A stretch of 64,000 nucleotides of DNA from Eremomyces bilateralis CBS 781.70 (GCF_010015585.1 NW_022985093.1:112254-176253), one strand, 5' to 3'. Counted from the stretch's first letter, positions 41,783 through 54,557 are shown. Program-made: numbers and translations. Notes: a model not told the origin generated them from the letters alone.

Positions 41783-43854
41783 TCAATCCGGGATGTCCGC
41801 TGGTGAAGCTGTATCTGGAGGGGAGGAGAGTACAATTGTGGGCGAAGAAGGAACGCTCGGCGTCAACACAACCGCCGGTGTAGGTCGTGTAGGGCTCGGG
41901 TAGGGCGACGGCACCTGAAGAGTGTCCCGTCGTCTTGGCTGAAATCCGGGGCTTGGATCAGACGTCGATCGAGAAGCCTCGATAGGGTCGGACATGGTCC
42001 GAATCCTTGCTTGCATGGGTGCTCGCATAGATGGGGACGGCGACGGCGACCTCGAGGCGACTCCACTCTCTGCAAAGCTTATCCGTGAGGCTCGTCGGCT
42101 CAGACCAGTCGGGGCGCCCTCCTCGCCCTTCAGGGCCCGGTACTGCTCTTCGGTGTGTCGCAGCTGTTTATTCCGACTCGCCTCTCCTGGAACGGTGGGG
42201 TACATTCCTGCCCTGCCGAACTTGAACTCGGAATAATCGTATCGGTCCGGCGCTGGAGTAACAAACCAGTCACTGACCGAGTTCAATGCCTTGGCCACCT
42301 GTTTTCGAGCCCCAACGTCGACACTTGGCATTGAAAGTCGATGTGCTCGATCGTGGTCATCCGAGTCCATCGTTGAATGCGGCCTTCCATTGGCTTGCAA
42401 GTCGGTGGGCGATCGGGGTCCATCAGAGCCCGAGCTCAATCCCGATCTGACCCTTTCAACCTCCACCATCTCGGTTTGTTGATCTCTTGGAGGCGGTCTT
42501 CTAATGGAAGCATGTCGCTCATCCTGTGTTGGGTCCGCCGCACCTGTCGCTGTATCAGATTCCGAGTCCGGAGTATAGACTTCTCTTCCGTTTCCGTTTA
42601 ACCCTTTCGGGTCCGAAGCATTCCTTTGCTGCGGAGGGCTCTGGGGGATATGAAGAACATACAACGACCCCAGAGCTGCCAATCCGGCGGCAAGGATTGG
42701 ACCCCAGCCACCAATGCATGCCATGGGCTCGATTCCGTAAAGCATTGGCTGGCTAAAAAAGTTCAGTTCCCCGATGATGAGGACAAACCCCACTGCACCG
42801 ACGAAGAATGGGGCTTCGATCGCGGACAGAAATTTCCGGATGACGGAATTGATCCCTTCCATGTCTTTGAGGGTTGCACCATTTGTGCCTTGGATGAGAT
42901 CGTTCTCGTTGGTTTCATCTTGGTCATCGCTGTAAATCAATTTCAGCCAGTTGTCCTTTAGGATCTTGTTCCACATAGACACCAAGGAAAGGACGGCGGG
43001 AATGCAGCACGCAGCAGCGAGCAGCGTTGCGGTTCCGAAGGTGACTTTGCTCGGAGCCGGGATGACGTAGATTTCATTGGCCGAACCACCTCGAAAGGGA
43101 GAGGACGGCCCTTCTGTGGTCGAACAGGTGAGGCCACAGGTATGTTGCTCGTAGGGGAAGGAACCAGTATTCATCGGGACGGGATTTCCCAAGTTGTCCA
43201 GGCAATCCGACTCATGCTGGCGGTAGAACTCCACCATCAAGCTTATCAAGCCTGCGATCCTTAGCAAACTATGTCATCTGTGTTACGGATACCCACTCAC
43301 CGGCCAATATGAGGCTTGTCCAGATGAAGATGATATTTCGACCTGGATCGTTGAAATAAGTTGTGGATAACCTCGCGGTGACCGGAGCGGCCAGAATGCC
43401 GATGGAGCAAAGCTGGAAGATTCCATACACGTCTAGGTCGATGGCGCCTATAGGTTATTAGCTCCGGAGTGGAAGCACCGAACGGCCAGGACGAAACTCA
43501 CCATCGATGTGGAGGGAAGCGATAGCGATGCCATGAATGGCGGCAACGGCGGGGAAAAGTAATGCGGCAGCTAAACAGGCGTTTCTGAGCCACTCGTTCT
43601 TTCGAGCCAGAACGCAGGCTAGAACGAGGACATAGTATCTTAAGAGGCATGGCAAGTTAGCCTACCATTCCGCCTGGAGCTGTGCAACAGATGGGAGATC
43701 GGGTTACATACAAGACTCTCGAGCCCGGTCCATACTGGTCGGAGACGGGCCAGGCACACACAACTTGCAAAGCCTCGACGGTCGCATTCGGAGGAGAAGC
43801 AGCACGGGAAACGAAGGTGTTCGGATCAACGAGAAGGCCAAGCACAGGCGGCAT
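41783..43854 (-). CDS. Multi-pass membrane protein with long cytosolic tail, unknown function
   Basis: Four exons (43854-43712, 43638-43502, 43447-43301, 43251-41783) join in frame to 631 residues. The first ~330 residues contain about seven hydrophobic helices (e.g. YYVLVLACVLARKN, AACLLFPAVAAIHGIAIA-like, GRNIIFIWTSLILAGLISL, TLLAAACCIPAVLSLVSMW, FVGAVGFVLIIGELNFFSQP, GPILAAGLAALGSLYVL). An extracellular loop has cysteines (ESDCLDNLGN, HTCGLTCST). The remaining ~300 residues are hydrophilic, serine/proline/arginine-rich (RSPSPSPSMRAP) and presumably cytosolic, with many phosphorylatable sites. The layout resembles fungal-specific plasma-membrane proteins, possibly receptor-like, but no family is assigned. 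The intron 3 acceptor was chosen at GATCGCAG to keep LILAGLISL in frame. Confidence 0.75.
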
Positions 43855-45991
43855 GACCTCAGGGCTCGGGATGGCACAGGATGGAGATACGAGTATAGGT
43901 GAGGGAGTAATACATGTAACCGGATTCGCAGAGAGGGTTGTTATATAGCGACACCAGTGGCATGGTGGGAAGGTACAAGAAAGGAAGGGTAAGGTCCGAG
44001 ACGAGAGATAGTATGCATCGACAAGGCCAAGAAGGGGGAGCGAAAGGGCCGTGGCAAGAGGTCGGAGACCAAGGCTGAGATTTGGAGTGGTCTCTCCAAG
44101 TTAGGTGAACGAAGGACGCAATACGTATCTCACGTTCGCGCAGGGCGACCAAACAGGACGGGGGACATCACACTGCAGATGGGACTGCAGCAGCCGGTGG
44201 ACTTTGTGTCATTTGTCAACTGTCAAACTGCACCTATCCCTCAGGCTAAGGCTGGGGGAAAGAAGCAGAGCCTCAAGTCAAGCCACCGTCTCAGCGCTGG
44301 GTATTAGTAATAATACGCGGAAATTCCTAGCATGTTGAGTGGTACGTGCGAGGAGAGGGAGAAGACGCAAAGACGGTATGAGGGTTTAGATTGCTCGCTA
44401 ATATTGGACACGGGTAAAGGAAGGCTCAAGGACGGATTTCCATCTATTAATCCTATCATTTCTAGGTAAACGAGGCACTTACGTGTACTCCGTACCGACC
44501 AGAGACCAGAACATCATCACTTGCTCAGTGTGACACACGTGACTCGACCTGACACACACCCATTGACCGCTTGACACCTCAGCCACCATCTCGGCCGCTG
44601 ACAACAATGACCGACAGGACAAGTGACGGACCTGGTAATATTACCCGACGGTCCCGACCCAGTATTTTTTGCGCACTCCGTTGTCCGTACATAGTATGTT
44701 TGATATCCGTAAGCACTAAGCCGCGGGTGTCGTGGGCTTCAAGTTGATTTCCTTGGACTCTGGAATAGAAGTGGAGGTCTTGGAGGTTCTTGGCGGCGTT
44801 GGGGATGGCTGGACACTGGGTACTGGGTAGAGATAGACCATAGAAGGCCGAAGGAGAGACGGAATTGATAGTAGGGGGTACGGGGTTATTTCAACCAATC
44901 ATATTTCGGTCCATTGTTCACACGGCTCGGGGACATCCGGTCCAGGGTTCGTGCGATCCTCCAGGTTTGTCCAATCAGAGTCCCCTGTCCCCAAAGATAT
45001 GACGATCGCAAATCGAGGGGATCAGGAAGCGGCCCCGCAGACCGTAGTACCTTCGACGTTCGACGTTCGAATCGACCCCATGTCTCTCCCAGCCACACTC
45101 CGACCTCCGGGAAACAGCAACCGAACTACGGAGTACTGAAATGAGATTCCCTGTTTGGGCTTTTCCGGTCAGTGCTACGGCATCTCACTGCGAATCCCCC
45201 ATAGCGGTGCTTATACAGCCAACTCGGTACGAGATTATGTAAGGACGTACCGTAATTGGCGTAGTCAGCATGTCCGATGTTTCATCTTCTCATCTCTGAC
45301 CAGTGATCATAGATGAAATGGGAGAAATGAAGATTCTGCCTTGCCAAGCTACCATCAATGAGGTGCATCCATGATGCCAGTAAACAGCCAGTTCCAGCCT
45401 CACGCTTCTCATGTTTTCTCACGCTTCTCACGCTTCTCACGCCCATCGATGTTACAATTTACGACCTTTCATTTTTCCTTGCAGCACGTGAACCCCCAAG
45501 CCGCTCTTACAGGTCTTACTTGCACAGAGTCGTACTCGGTACTCAACCATCTCCACGTCTGCATCTCCTGCCGTGGTTCTCTGCCGTTGTATTAAGGTAG
45601 TGTATTCTGCACTCCACTGAGGCTGTGTCGCGTCTAGGTAGCGTCTAACCGACCATTTTCATGCACCTACTTTTTCCAGAATCTTTTCATCTCAAGTTCA
45701 TCTTATCAGAATATCGGAGGGCTTTCAATCAGCCTTGCCCACACTCACCATAGTAATCCCCCTCCTTAGTCCTTGGGGCTTGGGCTAATTCTTCCTGGCT
45801 GATATTCGTTGCCACCACTCAAGAACCCCATCCACGGACTGCAGTTCATTCTTGCTGCAGACAACTGCACCCACCACCGCTTTCTCCGCTACAAGACTTC
45901 AACACCCCCCGTTCCACCCCTTGGAAATCTCCATACCATCAGAAGATCAGAAGATGCCTTAGCAACTTCCGTGCTGTGATATGACAGCGCC
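43855..45991. promoter_or_regulatory. 2.1 kb divergent intergenic region
   Basis: Promoters of the unknown membrane protein (-) and the ArsB/NhaD-type transporter (+). Contents include a CACGTG motif near 44536 and a small tandem repeat of TTCTCACGC at 45406-45442. A pyrimidine-rich leader lies before the transporter. No additional gene could be supported. Confidence 0.5.
45406..45442 (+). repeat. Short tandem repeat (TTCTCACGC)
   Basis: Four imperfect copies of the nine-base unit CTTCTCACG, about 550 bases upstream of the transporter gene. Confidence 0.75.
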
Positions 45992-48338
45992 ATGGCTGGC
46001 CATTCAATCTCCGATTTGCGAGACGACGACCTCGACACCAGCAAAATCAAAACCTGGCCATCAATTGTCACCCTCGTCGTCTTTGTCGTTACCAGTACGG
46101 CCCGAATAACTCGTATGCCCTAGACCCTCGCTTAACTGACCATTCTCAATAGATGTCATCGTTCTCTTTCCATTTCACATCCCCTTTTACTTTCCGCGGG
46201 CCATTTCGACCGCCAGCGTAGACGCCCTCGCTGCATTGCGAATAATCCCCCCGCGACGATGCCATCCTGTTACCTCCGATCCTTCTGAGGACGATGATAA
46301 CAATGGCAAACGCAAACCATGGGTTCGCTTCCGGTTCCCCATGAACTTCGTCACCGCCCCGTTGATCGCCGATCTCTTCCTCCTTGCGATCCAAGCCATT
46401 GGCCGACGGGAAGTTCACGATGGAACCATTGGGGCAGACAACATCTCTCCGATCGATATCATGGCCTTCTTCATCACCTTGGCATACATTGCTATATCCA
46501 TCGATGCCTCCGGATTGATCAGATACCTGGCCTTCAAGGTGCTCCAATACGGTGGGAAGGTTGGCCATAAATTGTTCTTCTATCTGTATGCCTTCTTCTT
46601 CGTCCTGGGCAGTTTCATCGGCAACGACCCTATCATTTTGTCCGGCACCGCATTCCTGGCATATATGACCCGAGTATCCAGCAACATCGTCCACCCCCGA
46701 GCCTGGATCCATTCTCAGTTCGCCGTTGCCAACATCGCTTCGGCCATCCTCGTCTCGTCCAACCCGACCAACCTGGTCCTCGCGGGCGCCTTCGAGATCA
46801 GGTTCATCACCTACACCGCCAACATGATCGTTCCTGTGGTTGTCACCGCGATCGTCCTCTTTCCCTGCTTGCTGTATGTCATCTTCGCGAACGAAGCGTT
46901 GATCCCTGTCTCCATCCGGATGCACGAGTTGTCCGAGGAAGAGAAAGCAAAGAAACCCGTGAACCCGAACATCCCAAATGCCAGAGTGACGGCCGAGGAC
47001 CAAGAGGAGCTCGGCAATGAAGAGGAGGGTAAACGTCTGTCGCTCGAGGAAATTATGAATCCGTTCTTAGACAAGGGCGGCGCCGCATTCGGAGCGGTCA
47101 TCATGACGGCCACCTTGGTCACCCTTTTAGCGCTCAATGCCGCCAGTCAGAGCACTGGCGAGCATCCCGTGTTCTGGGTGACATTGCCGGCTGCGTTCGT
47201 CATGTTCTGCTGGGACGTGGCGTTCGGTTGGTATCACCGCAAAGAGACGCGTGAGATCGCTCAAAGGGGTCGCCAGGAACTAGAACAAGCGCGCGCCGAT
47301 CGAGCAATAAGAAGTCAGGCAATGCTCGTTGAAAATTCTGAGGAAGGTGAGGGTGATCTCTCTGAAAGCCCGCCGCAGAGCCCGGGTGCCGGTGGCGATG
47401 GGGGCGGTGTGTCGCGCCGAAAAGATGCCAGCAACGCCACATCCGCAGATGACGTGGACACCATCGAACCAGGCATCAGTCGACCGTCCACCTTCGCGAC
47501 GAGCACATTCGACGAAAAGCAAAAGGTAGCTCCCGCACCTGCCAATGACCCATCCAAAACGACGCTTGCACCCCTCTACGCGGAGCCGAACGAGAAGTCG
47601 GCAGAGCTGGTTGGTCCAGAGATCGACCCCGAGATGCGACCCTCCGATGATGAATTGTCTCTCGAATCAGAGCCGCAACCGACAACGCTAGTCTCGCTTG
47701 TCAAAGTCTTTTACCGGTGGTGTCAAGAGAGCTTTCCCACCGTGACGGCTGTTTTGGCACACCTACCATGGGCGCTCGTCCCCTTTGCCTTCGCCATGTT
47801 CGTTCTTGTGCAGGCGTTGAAAACGAAAGGATGGGTCCCCGTGTTCGCCTACGGATGGGACCATTGGGTGGATAAAACGGGCACCGTCGGTGCTATTGGC
47901 GGGATGGGTTTCGTGTCCGTCATGCTCTGCAACGTAAGTTTTTGTTGTTTTTAAGAAGCCTCTCGGCGGTGGTGGGCTAAGGGAAGAATATTTTAGTTCG
48001 CCGGCACGAACATCGGCACCACCATCCTCCTCTCCCGCATCATTCAAGCCTGGCAACAGATCCATATTAAAAACGGCACTATCATCACCGACCGCACATT
48101 CTGGGGGACCGTATATAGCATGGCCATTGGCGTTAACTACGGCGCGTTCAGCACGTCCTTCAGTGCCTCCCTGGCCGGTCTTTTATGGCGCGATATCCTC
48201 GCGCGCAAACATATCCGGGTTCGGGAGCTCGATTTTGCATACGTCAACGTCCCCATCATTGCGATTTCAATGACGGTGGGTTGTGCCGTTCTCATTGGCC
48301 AGATATATATTATACGGGACACCGAGCCGTATCGATGA
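45992..48338 (+). CDS. ArsB/NhaD/CitMHS-type (ion transporter superfamily) membrane transporter
   Basis: This is a secondary transporter of the arsenite pump/Na+:H+ antiporter-like (IT) superfamily, in the plasma or an internal membrane. Three exons (45992-46112, 46153-47933, 47997-48338) give 747 residues. The start ATG is in a CCATGG context. The N-terminal half holds helices including IVTLVVFVVTSTARIT and the family motif SSNPTNLVLAGAF (re-entrant loop, compare SN-P-TN in ArsB-type carriers). A ~220-residue acidic cytosolic loop follows (RRGRQELEQARADRAIRSQ, then serine/proline-rich). The C-terminal half has the matching second repeat NFAGTNIGTTILLSR. Fungal homologues are annotated as arsenical pump-like or anion transporters. 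The ion cannot be deduced from sequence. Intact. Confidence 0.82.
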
Positions 48339-48904
48339 TTTCAAGAAGGTTGCATTGTCTCTCTTCCTTTATGCCGGGAAATCCCTCCCCGTAGCGCGCG
48401 CTTGGTCCGAGGAGTCAAACGATTCCCTGAAACTGGACGATGAATATATAACGACGGTGGAGGTTCTCTAAATATTAAACGAGGTCAGACGTGCAGGGTA
48501 GGTAGTTGGGACCGCCTTGGGACCCCCATGGATTCGGGGTAGCCATTGGACGCACTTCTTGACAGGTAGGAGGAGAACAGAGAAGGGTTCCTGGGTCATT
48601 TTTAATCGCATCTACGGCCGCGGCACTAATCCAGCGTGCACTGGATCTAGTGTCCTATTCTTCTTACCTAGGACCTCCTGAGAAGATAGAGCGGATAGTT
48701 GGTTGGAACATTTCAAAGCCATGAGTGAGCGTATGCCGGAAACAATTATGAATAGATATTCGAACACGCTCGATTGTAAATACAAACTTTGGCCATTGGA
48801 ATCACTTCATGAAGCTTGTACAATTTGGCCCAAAAGGATAGCACGACTTTCCGATTTGAGAAGGTGGCCAAAAACGCAAAAACGACAGGGTTTGACGACA
48901 ACCA
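48339..48904. other. Convergent intergenic region, no gene seen
   Basis: 3' flanks of the transporter (+) and malate synthase (-). Nothing further was recognised. Confidence 0.6.
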
Positions 48905-49482
48905 TTATAGCTTCGCAGCTGGGGTTGGGCTCTGGACGCTAGTGATCTCGTTATAGAGGAGCCTAAAAGGGGGTTGTTAGCTTTTGCTCGCTTTTGCTCC
49001 GCACAAAAGGGCGATGGCAACAACTTACGAGGTCAAAAATTCCGCATAGTCCTCGCCCGTCACCTGGCTCTCGAAATACTTGGCGGCCAGATGATACTTG
49101 TTGCCCTTGGGGGCCTTCTTCGCCAACTCCTCGGCCTGCTCCCGCAGCAGTTTGATGGCGTAGCTCTTGTCCACCTTCTTACCCTCGGCGGTGGAAACGC
49201 CGTGTCGGCACCACTGCCAGAGCTGCGACCGTGACACCTCCGCCGTGGCGGCGTCCTCCATGAGGTAGTTGATGGGGACGCAGCCGACGCCGCGCACCCA
49301 ACCCTCCATGTAGCCGAGGCCAATGTTGAGGTTCTTGCGGATGCCGGTCTCGGTGATCTGGCCGGGCACGTTCATGTTGAGGAGGTCGTTGGCGGTGATG
49401 TGGACGTCCTCGCGACGCACGTGCATCTGGTTGGGCGTTGGCATGTGAGTGTTGAAGACGTCGGTCGCGATGCTCGCGAGGG

Positions 49483-49514
<32 letters not shown>

Positions 49515-50718
49515 GCGCGCACCTCGCGAAGCTTGTCGGCGCGGACAGACTCCATGGCGACGTCGTTGGCAACCGGGTCGTCCTTGATGGGGATCTGGGC
49601 AGCCATACCGCCCATGGCGTGCACGCCGCGGCGATGGCAGGTCTTGATAAGAAGTTTGACGTAAGAATCCATGAAGGGGACAGTCATGGTGACGGCGGAA
49701 CGATCGGGGAGGACGAAGTTGGGGTTTTGGCGGAAGCGTTTGATGACGCTGAAGATGTAGTCCCAACGGCCGCAGTTGAGGCCGGAAGAGTGGTCGCGGA
49801 GTTCGTAGATGATCTGGCATATGTTAGCAAAGTATGCCCTGAATCCTTATCTGTAACATTTCCTGAGATATGACGTACCTCATCCATCTCGAAAGCGGCC
49901 ATGATGGTCTCGATCAGCACGGTTCCACGGATGGTGCCCCGCGGCATGCCAATGTAATCTTGCGCCAGGTTGAAGACATCGTTCCAGAGTCGGGCCTCCA
50001 GATGGCTTTCCATCTTGGCGAGATAGAAGTAAGGGCCAGCACCCCGCTTGACGAGCTCTTTGGCATTGTTGAAGAAGTACAGACCAAAATCAAACAACGC
50101 TCCGGAAATGGGCTCCCCGTCCACGGTGAAATGCTTCTCCTCTAGATGCCAGCCTCGGGCACGGGCAATGAGAGTCGGCAGCTTCTGGTCCGTTCGCAGT
50201 TTGTACCACTTCTCTCCTTGTTTGAAGTCCACCTGTCTGCGGATGGCATCGTGGAGGTTGAGTTGACCATTGATCATGTTGTCCCAGGTCGGGGCGCTCG
50301 AGTCTACTTCGGTCAGCGTGTGCCCTCTTCTGCATCAAGGTTATGATCCTTTACCTTCGAAATCCGCCATATAGGTCCATACATCCGAGTTCAATGCGTT
50401 GACGACCATCTTCCTATCGGTAGGACCAGTGATCTCTACCCTTCGGTCGACGAGACCCGGTGCAGGGGCAGCTCCCTTCCATGTAGCATCCTCGCGAATG
50501 TGTCGGGTCTCAGGAAGGAAATCCGGAAGGTAACCTTTGTCGAGCTCGGCCTGACGGGCCATCCGTCGCTGAAGCAGGGCCTTGCGGGTTCCATTGAAGG
50601 TTCGGTGAAGCAAGGCAAGGAAAACGGCGGCATCTTTGCTCAAGATGTTTTTGGTCTTGTCGTTGAGAGGACCCAAGACCTTGACGTCCCTCAAAACCTG
50701 TTCTGGGTTGGCTGCCAT
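48905..50718 (-). CDS. acuE: Malate synthase (glyoxylate cycle)
   Basis: This enzyme condenses acetyl-CoA with glyoxylate to malate in the peroxisomal glyoxylate cycle, needed for growth on acetate and fatty acids. Four exons (50718-50355, 50306-49879, 49813-49029, 48962-48905) give 544 residues, the standard isoform A length. Motifs are the TWDNMINGQ and RPRGWHL-like [13 protein letters not shown] segments, [22 protein letters not shown] (acetyl-CoA/glyoxylate site), [31 protein letters not shown] and [10 protein letters not shown]. The last exon is only 58 bases and encodes the end SPTPAAKL, a type 1 peroxisomal signal. If intron 3 is not removed, translation stops at once after EFLTS without the signal. 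The start MAANPEQVL matches family N-termini. Intact. Symbol by homology to Aspergillus. Confidence 0.95.
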
Positions 50719-52252
50719 GTTGTAACAATGGTTGGTCGGAATGGAATTTGGGAATTGATAAAACAGCAGAAGTAGCAAAAATCCCGTCAAACAGAGGTTC
50801 GGAAAGCAATAGTTAATATTTGGGGAGCGAAGGCGGATTTAAAAGCACCGCAATAAGGCGCTGCCCGACGTCACGCTTCGGGTTGCCGAGGGACGATTGA
50901 CGCATTCGAATGATTCGAATGAACGAGCGTCTGGCCAGCCCCACGAGCGCCGAAAGAGCGGATCACCAACCGTTTTTGGTTTGATGGGACAGGCTTGAAC
51001 AAGGAATCGGGCGGGAGGGGCAGGTTTCGACTCTCTAACTAGCTCGTGAAGATCCAGAAACCCTTTTTCGCCTCCGATGAGCTTACAGAACCCGGGGCAG
51101 AGGGGCATTTGTTATTTGTTGGGGCAGGAATGCTATCACCTCCGCTTATGCGAGGTTCAGCGAACGTCATACTTCCAACAGGGTCCCTTTCTCTTTTCAG
51201 TTTTCTGCCATAGAGGCATTGACTATGACAATGCGGAATGTTCCCATCCCAAATGATACCAGCCGATGAAGGGGAGATGCTGTATAGCATCGAGGGGTTT
51301 CCTCACCGATCTCGATTGCATGCATCCCCCAATTCCGCATCAGATTAACGTCGAACTCGAGCTCCGGTGGAGGTGGAAGATGTCACACAATGATGCCGCG
51401 GCAACGGCCCGATTGGTTCCGATGGCCTGCAGCCATGTTCCGATATCTTCCACTCGTGCGAGACCCGTCACCACCATATCCCTGGGAAGGACAGTTCCGT
51501 AGTGACAAAAAGATGACTTGGATTGATGTTCACCGTGACCGGATGAAGCCGCTAGGAATTGACGGGCCGTTTATGAACAGGAAAATCCATTGTTGACTCA
51601 CTGCTGTACTAGGATCTGATGACTGAAGGAGGTTGATTGTCCAACCGCACATGGATGCAAAGTTCTTGGGTGTATATTTAATCAATTGATGGAGAGATTT
51701 GAGAGCCCGGCCAGAAGGAGCTGTAGGACGCTTCTTGCGCTTCTGGTCTCTGCAGTCTGTACATTACGTTTGTTGAGGTTTCCACTAATTTTGGCCAGAT
51801 TTTGGCTAGGCACGTGGACTGCGAATATAACATTTGCACGTGCAAGAGCCACAGGTAACATCACATGATTCAATATCTGTGGTTAGACACGTGATGTAAT
51901 CCACGTGACTGGCTCTGGATCGACCAGGATAACGGCCTTGGCAAATACTCGTCAGTTGGTGACTAAACAGCAGCAAACTGGAAAGCATCCTCATCTCTCG
52001 CTCGAGCTATCAGTCTTATCACCCAGTCCTGGTATTATATCACTCCATCTTCATGCAGTTTTATGCTCCCCTCAAGCGAATCGCGTCTAGTTTTTGCCAT
52101 TAATACCCCTTCCGCCATTTTGAACCATCCGAATTGTCCCTTGCCGTTATTGCATGGGCCAACTCACCATTCCCCGTCCTTGCCGTCAACCCCGAGACTC
52201 TCCAACCCCCTTGGTGTCGAGGATCTGTATGTAGCCTCCTGGTATTCTCAAT
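50719..52252. promoter_or_regulatory. 1.5 kb divergent intergenic region between malate synthase and WASP genes
   Basis: It contains the promoters of both genes. The only clear motif cluster is the set of CACGTG boxes listed separately. No additional gene was recognised. Confidence 0.5.
51811..51907. promoter_or_regulatory. Cluster of four CACGTG (E-box) palindromes
   Basis: CACGTG occurs at 51811-51816, 51837-51842, 51888-51893 and 51902-51907. Four copies of a hexamer expected about once per 4 kb by chance lie within 97 bases, 345-440 bases before the WASP gene ATG. E-boxes are bound by bHLH factors (Cbf1-, Ino2/4- or SREBP-like). Which one acts here is unknown. Confidence 0.6.
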
Positions 52253-54227
52253 ATGCCCTCCATCCTCTCCGACGACGACAAGCAAACCGTCAAACGAAAT
52301 GTCCCCAAAGCCTCGAACAAGATTCACGCCGTGGCAGTTGTGAAGCTGTATGTTGCATATCCCAACAGGCAGCGATGGACATATTCCGGCCTTCAAGGGG
52401 CGGCCGTTCTTGCGAATGACTTGGTAGGCAATACCTTTTGGATCAAACTAGTGGATATTTCGGTAAGTACTTGCCATTTAACAAAGTAGCCCTCTCACTA
52501 ATGCGGCACAGCCATCCAACCGTGGTGTCATATGGGACCAGGAGATATACGACACATTCCAGTACAATCAGGACCGGACCTTCTTCCACACCTTCGAGAT
52601 TGAGCAATGTCTTGTAGGCCTATCCTTTGCGGATGAGAAGGAAGCAAAGACTTTCCGGAAAAAGGTGGATGATCGGGAGAAGAATGCCCACAAGAACACC
52701 CAGCGCAAACCCTTTGGGACGACAGCAGCGAATGGACAGCCTCGCCAGGAGAAGCAACATCACCACGGAGGAGGAATTTTCAGTGGACTCTTTGGCCATC
52801 GACATACTACAAGTCATCCGGAGCCGACACAATCGATCATACCTCCGAAAGACATACGCGTCTCCTCGCCGACACCATCTCGCGTAATGCAAGAACCCCA
52901 GGAACTACCGTCGCGCCCAAAAGGCAACACTCTAGGTCTAGACCAGGATATCCTGAATGAGATCCGAGAAATGGGAATCACAGACGATCAGATCGAGGAA
53001 AATGCAGACTTTATCAAGATGTGGTTGGAACAGCGAAAGGCCAACCTCGCAGCGGAGGAAAGGACTCGTTCACGCGCTCCACCTCCACCTCCTCCAGCTG
53101 CACCCTCAGTGCAGCACCCAATTAGTCCTCAAGGGACTGGAAGCACCACCAGATCTTCCCGTGGTCCACCTCCAGCGCCACCTCCCGCACGGCGTGGAGG
53201 AGCCGCAGTTCGAGCTTCGTCTCCTTCTCCTCCTCCTCCGCCTCGTCGAGAAGTAACACCGCCCGCACCACCATCTGGACCCAAATTCCGTGTCCCACCT
53301 GCATTCGCGGATGCTGGTAAATTAGCGGCCGAAACCGCTGCCCCATCACGGCAACGTGGCAGGTCGACGTCATCAGCGAATCAAGGACCACCTCCGCCCC
53401 CGCGACCACCAAAGACGCCTCTCGACGAGTCCCAGGAGGCACCCTCGTCTCATAGATTTGCTGTTCCGCCGCCATTCACCGGTCCTCGCGCGACGCAACC
53501 GCCGCCTCCTCCTGCTCGAGGGGCCGCTCCATCGGTACCACCACCTCCGCCGGCCCGAGAGACTCCCGTTCCCGCAGCCGTACCTCCCGGACCACCGCCG
53601 AGGGCCAACGGTTCTCCTGCACCCCCACCGCTCCCGTCAATTCCTCGCCCAACACCACCTCCTCCGGCACCGGCTTCCTCTGCCCCCCCTCCCCCTCCTT
53701 TACCGTCGTCCGGCGCTCCCCCGCCACCACCCCTCCCCCAGACCTCCTCTCCACGTCCACCACCGCTTCCCCCTNNNNNNNNNNNNNNNNNNNNNNNNNN
53801 NNNNNNCCCTCCTCCTCCCCCTCCGCCTCCCCCGACCGGCGGCGCTCCCCCTCCCCCTCCGCCTCCCCCGACCGGTGGTGCTCCCCCTCCACCTCCGCTT
53901 CCCCCATCCGGTGGTGCGCCCCCTCCGCCGCCTGCCCCAGGTCCAGCGCCCGCTCTACCGACCCCGTCAGGCGGCCGCGATGGTCTCCTTGCCGACATCC
54001 GCGGCGGTGCGCGGCTCAAAAAGGTCACCGACACCGAGAAACGCGATCGGAGCGCTGCAGCTGTACCGGGTGGGGCAGCATCTCCATCTCCAGCCGCGGC
54101 TTCGGGTGGCGATTCGGCGGCGGGAGGTCAGGAAGGGCTGGCAGGAGCGTTGGCTCAGGCGTTGGCGAAGAGGAAGGGGAAGGTTGGTGATAGTGATGAT
54201 GAGAAGAGTGACAATGACGACTGGTAG
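52253..54227 (+). CDS. las17: WASP/Las17 homologue, actin nucleation-promoting factor
   Basis: This protein activates the Arp2/3 complex to nucleate branched actin at endocytic sites in the cell cortex. Two exons (52253-52462, 52512-54227) give about 641 codons. The N-terminal WH1 domain (~15-130) contains AVVKLYVAYPNRQRW, GNTFWIKLVDIS and the FFHTFEIEQCLVGLSFA strand. A CRIB/GBD-like region follows around DILNEIREMGITDDQI. The long proline-rich centre has many PPPPP SH3/profilin-binding stretches, including repeats of PPTGGAPPPPPPP. The C-terminus has a WH2 actin-binding motif (RDGLLADIRGGARLKKV) and an acidic end with the terminal Trp (DDEKSDNDDW) that contacts Arp2/3. A 32-N gap lies in the proline-rich part (53775-53806). 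Otherwise intact. Confidence 0.94.
53775..53806. other. 32-base N gap in the proline-rich repeat of the WASP gene
   Basis: Undetermined bases between CCCCCT-rich repeats. Its length is not a multiple of three although the frame is open on both sides in the assembled spacing used, so the size is probably an estimate. Confidence 0.99.
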
Positions 54228-54557
54228 CGGTAGCGTTCCTGGGAACAAAAGTTAATGGGGAAAAGACGATCGTACAGTAGATGTGATAGGTTGGGTTCAA
54301 ACTCGTAATAGCGGGTAGAAGCATATGATACCAAAATTGCCGATAATTATCCAATATATACGGAGTAATGTCTATGAACTTCGATTCCTACTGGTATATT
54401 CGTGGAATCTTCAACCCCCAATCTTAATATTGATCGCATCCCCGGACCCTTTTCACATGGAATGACCGGGGGGGTATGACGGGGGATTTTACAACTTGCC
54501 AGGGATAGACAGAGCGGCCGCAACACCAAGCTCGACGCTCTCAGAATATCACGGGCG
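54228..54557. other. Intergenic, no gene seen
   Basis: 3' flank of the WASP gene and short promoter of the aldehyde dehydrogenase gene, both on the + strand. Confidence 0.6.

Noticed and set aside
47200-47557. Several minus-strand frames opposite the transporter's acidic loop
   Set aside because: They are mirror frames of the low-complexity loop without domains or ATG context.
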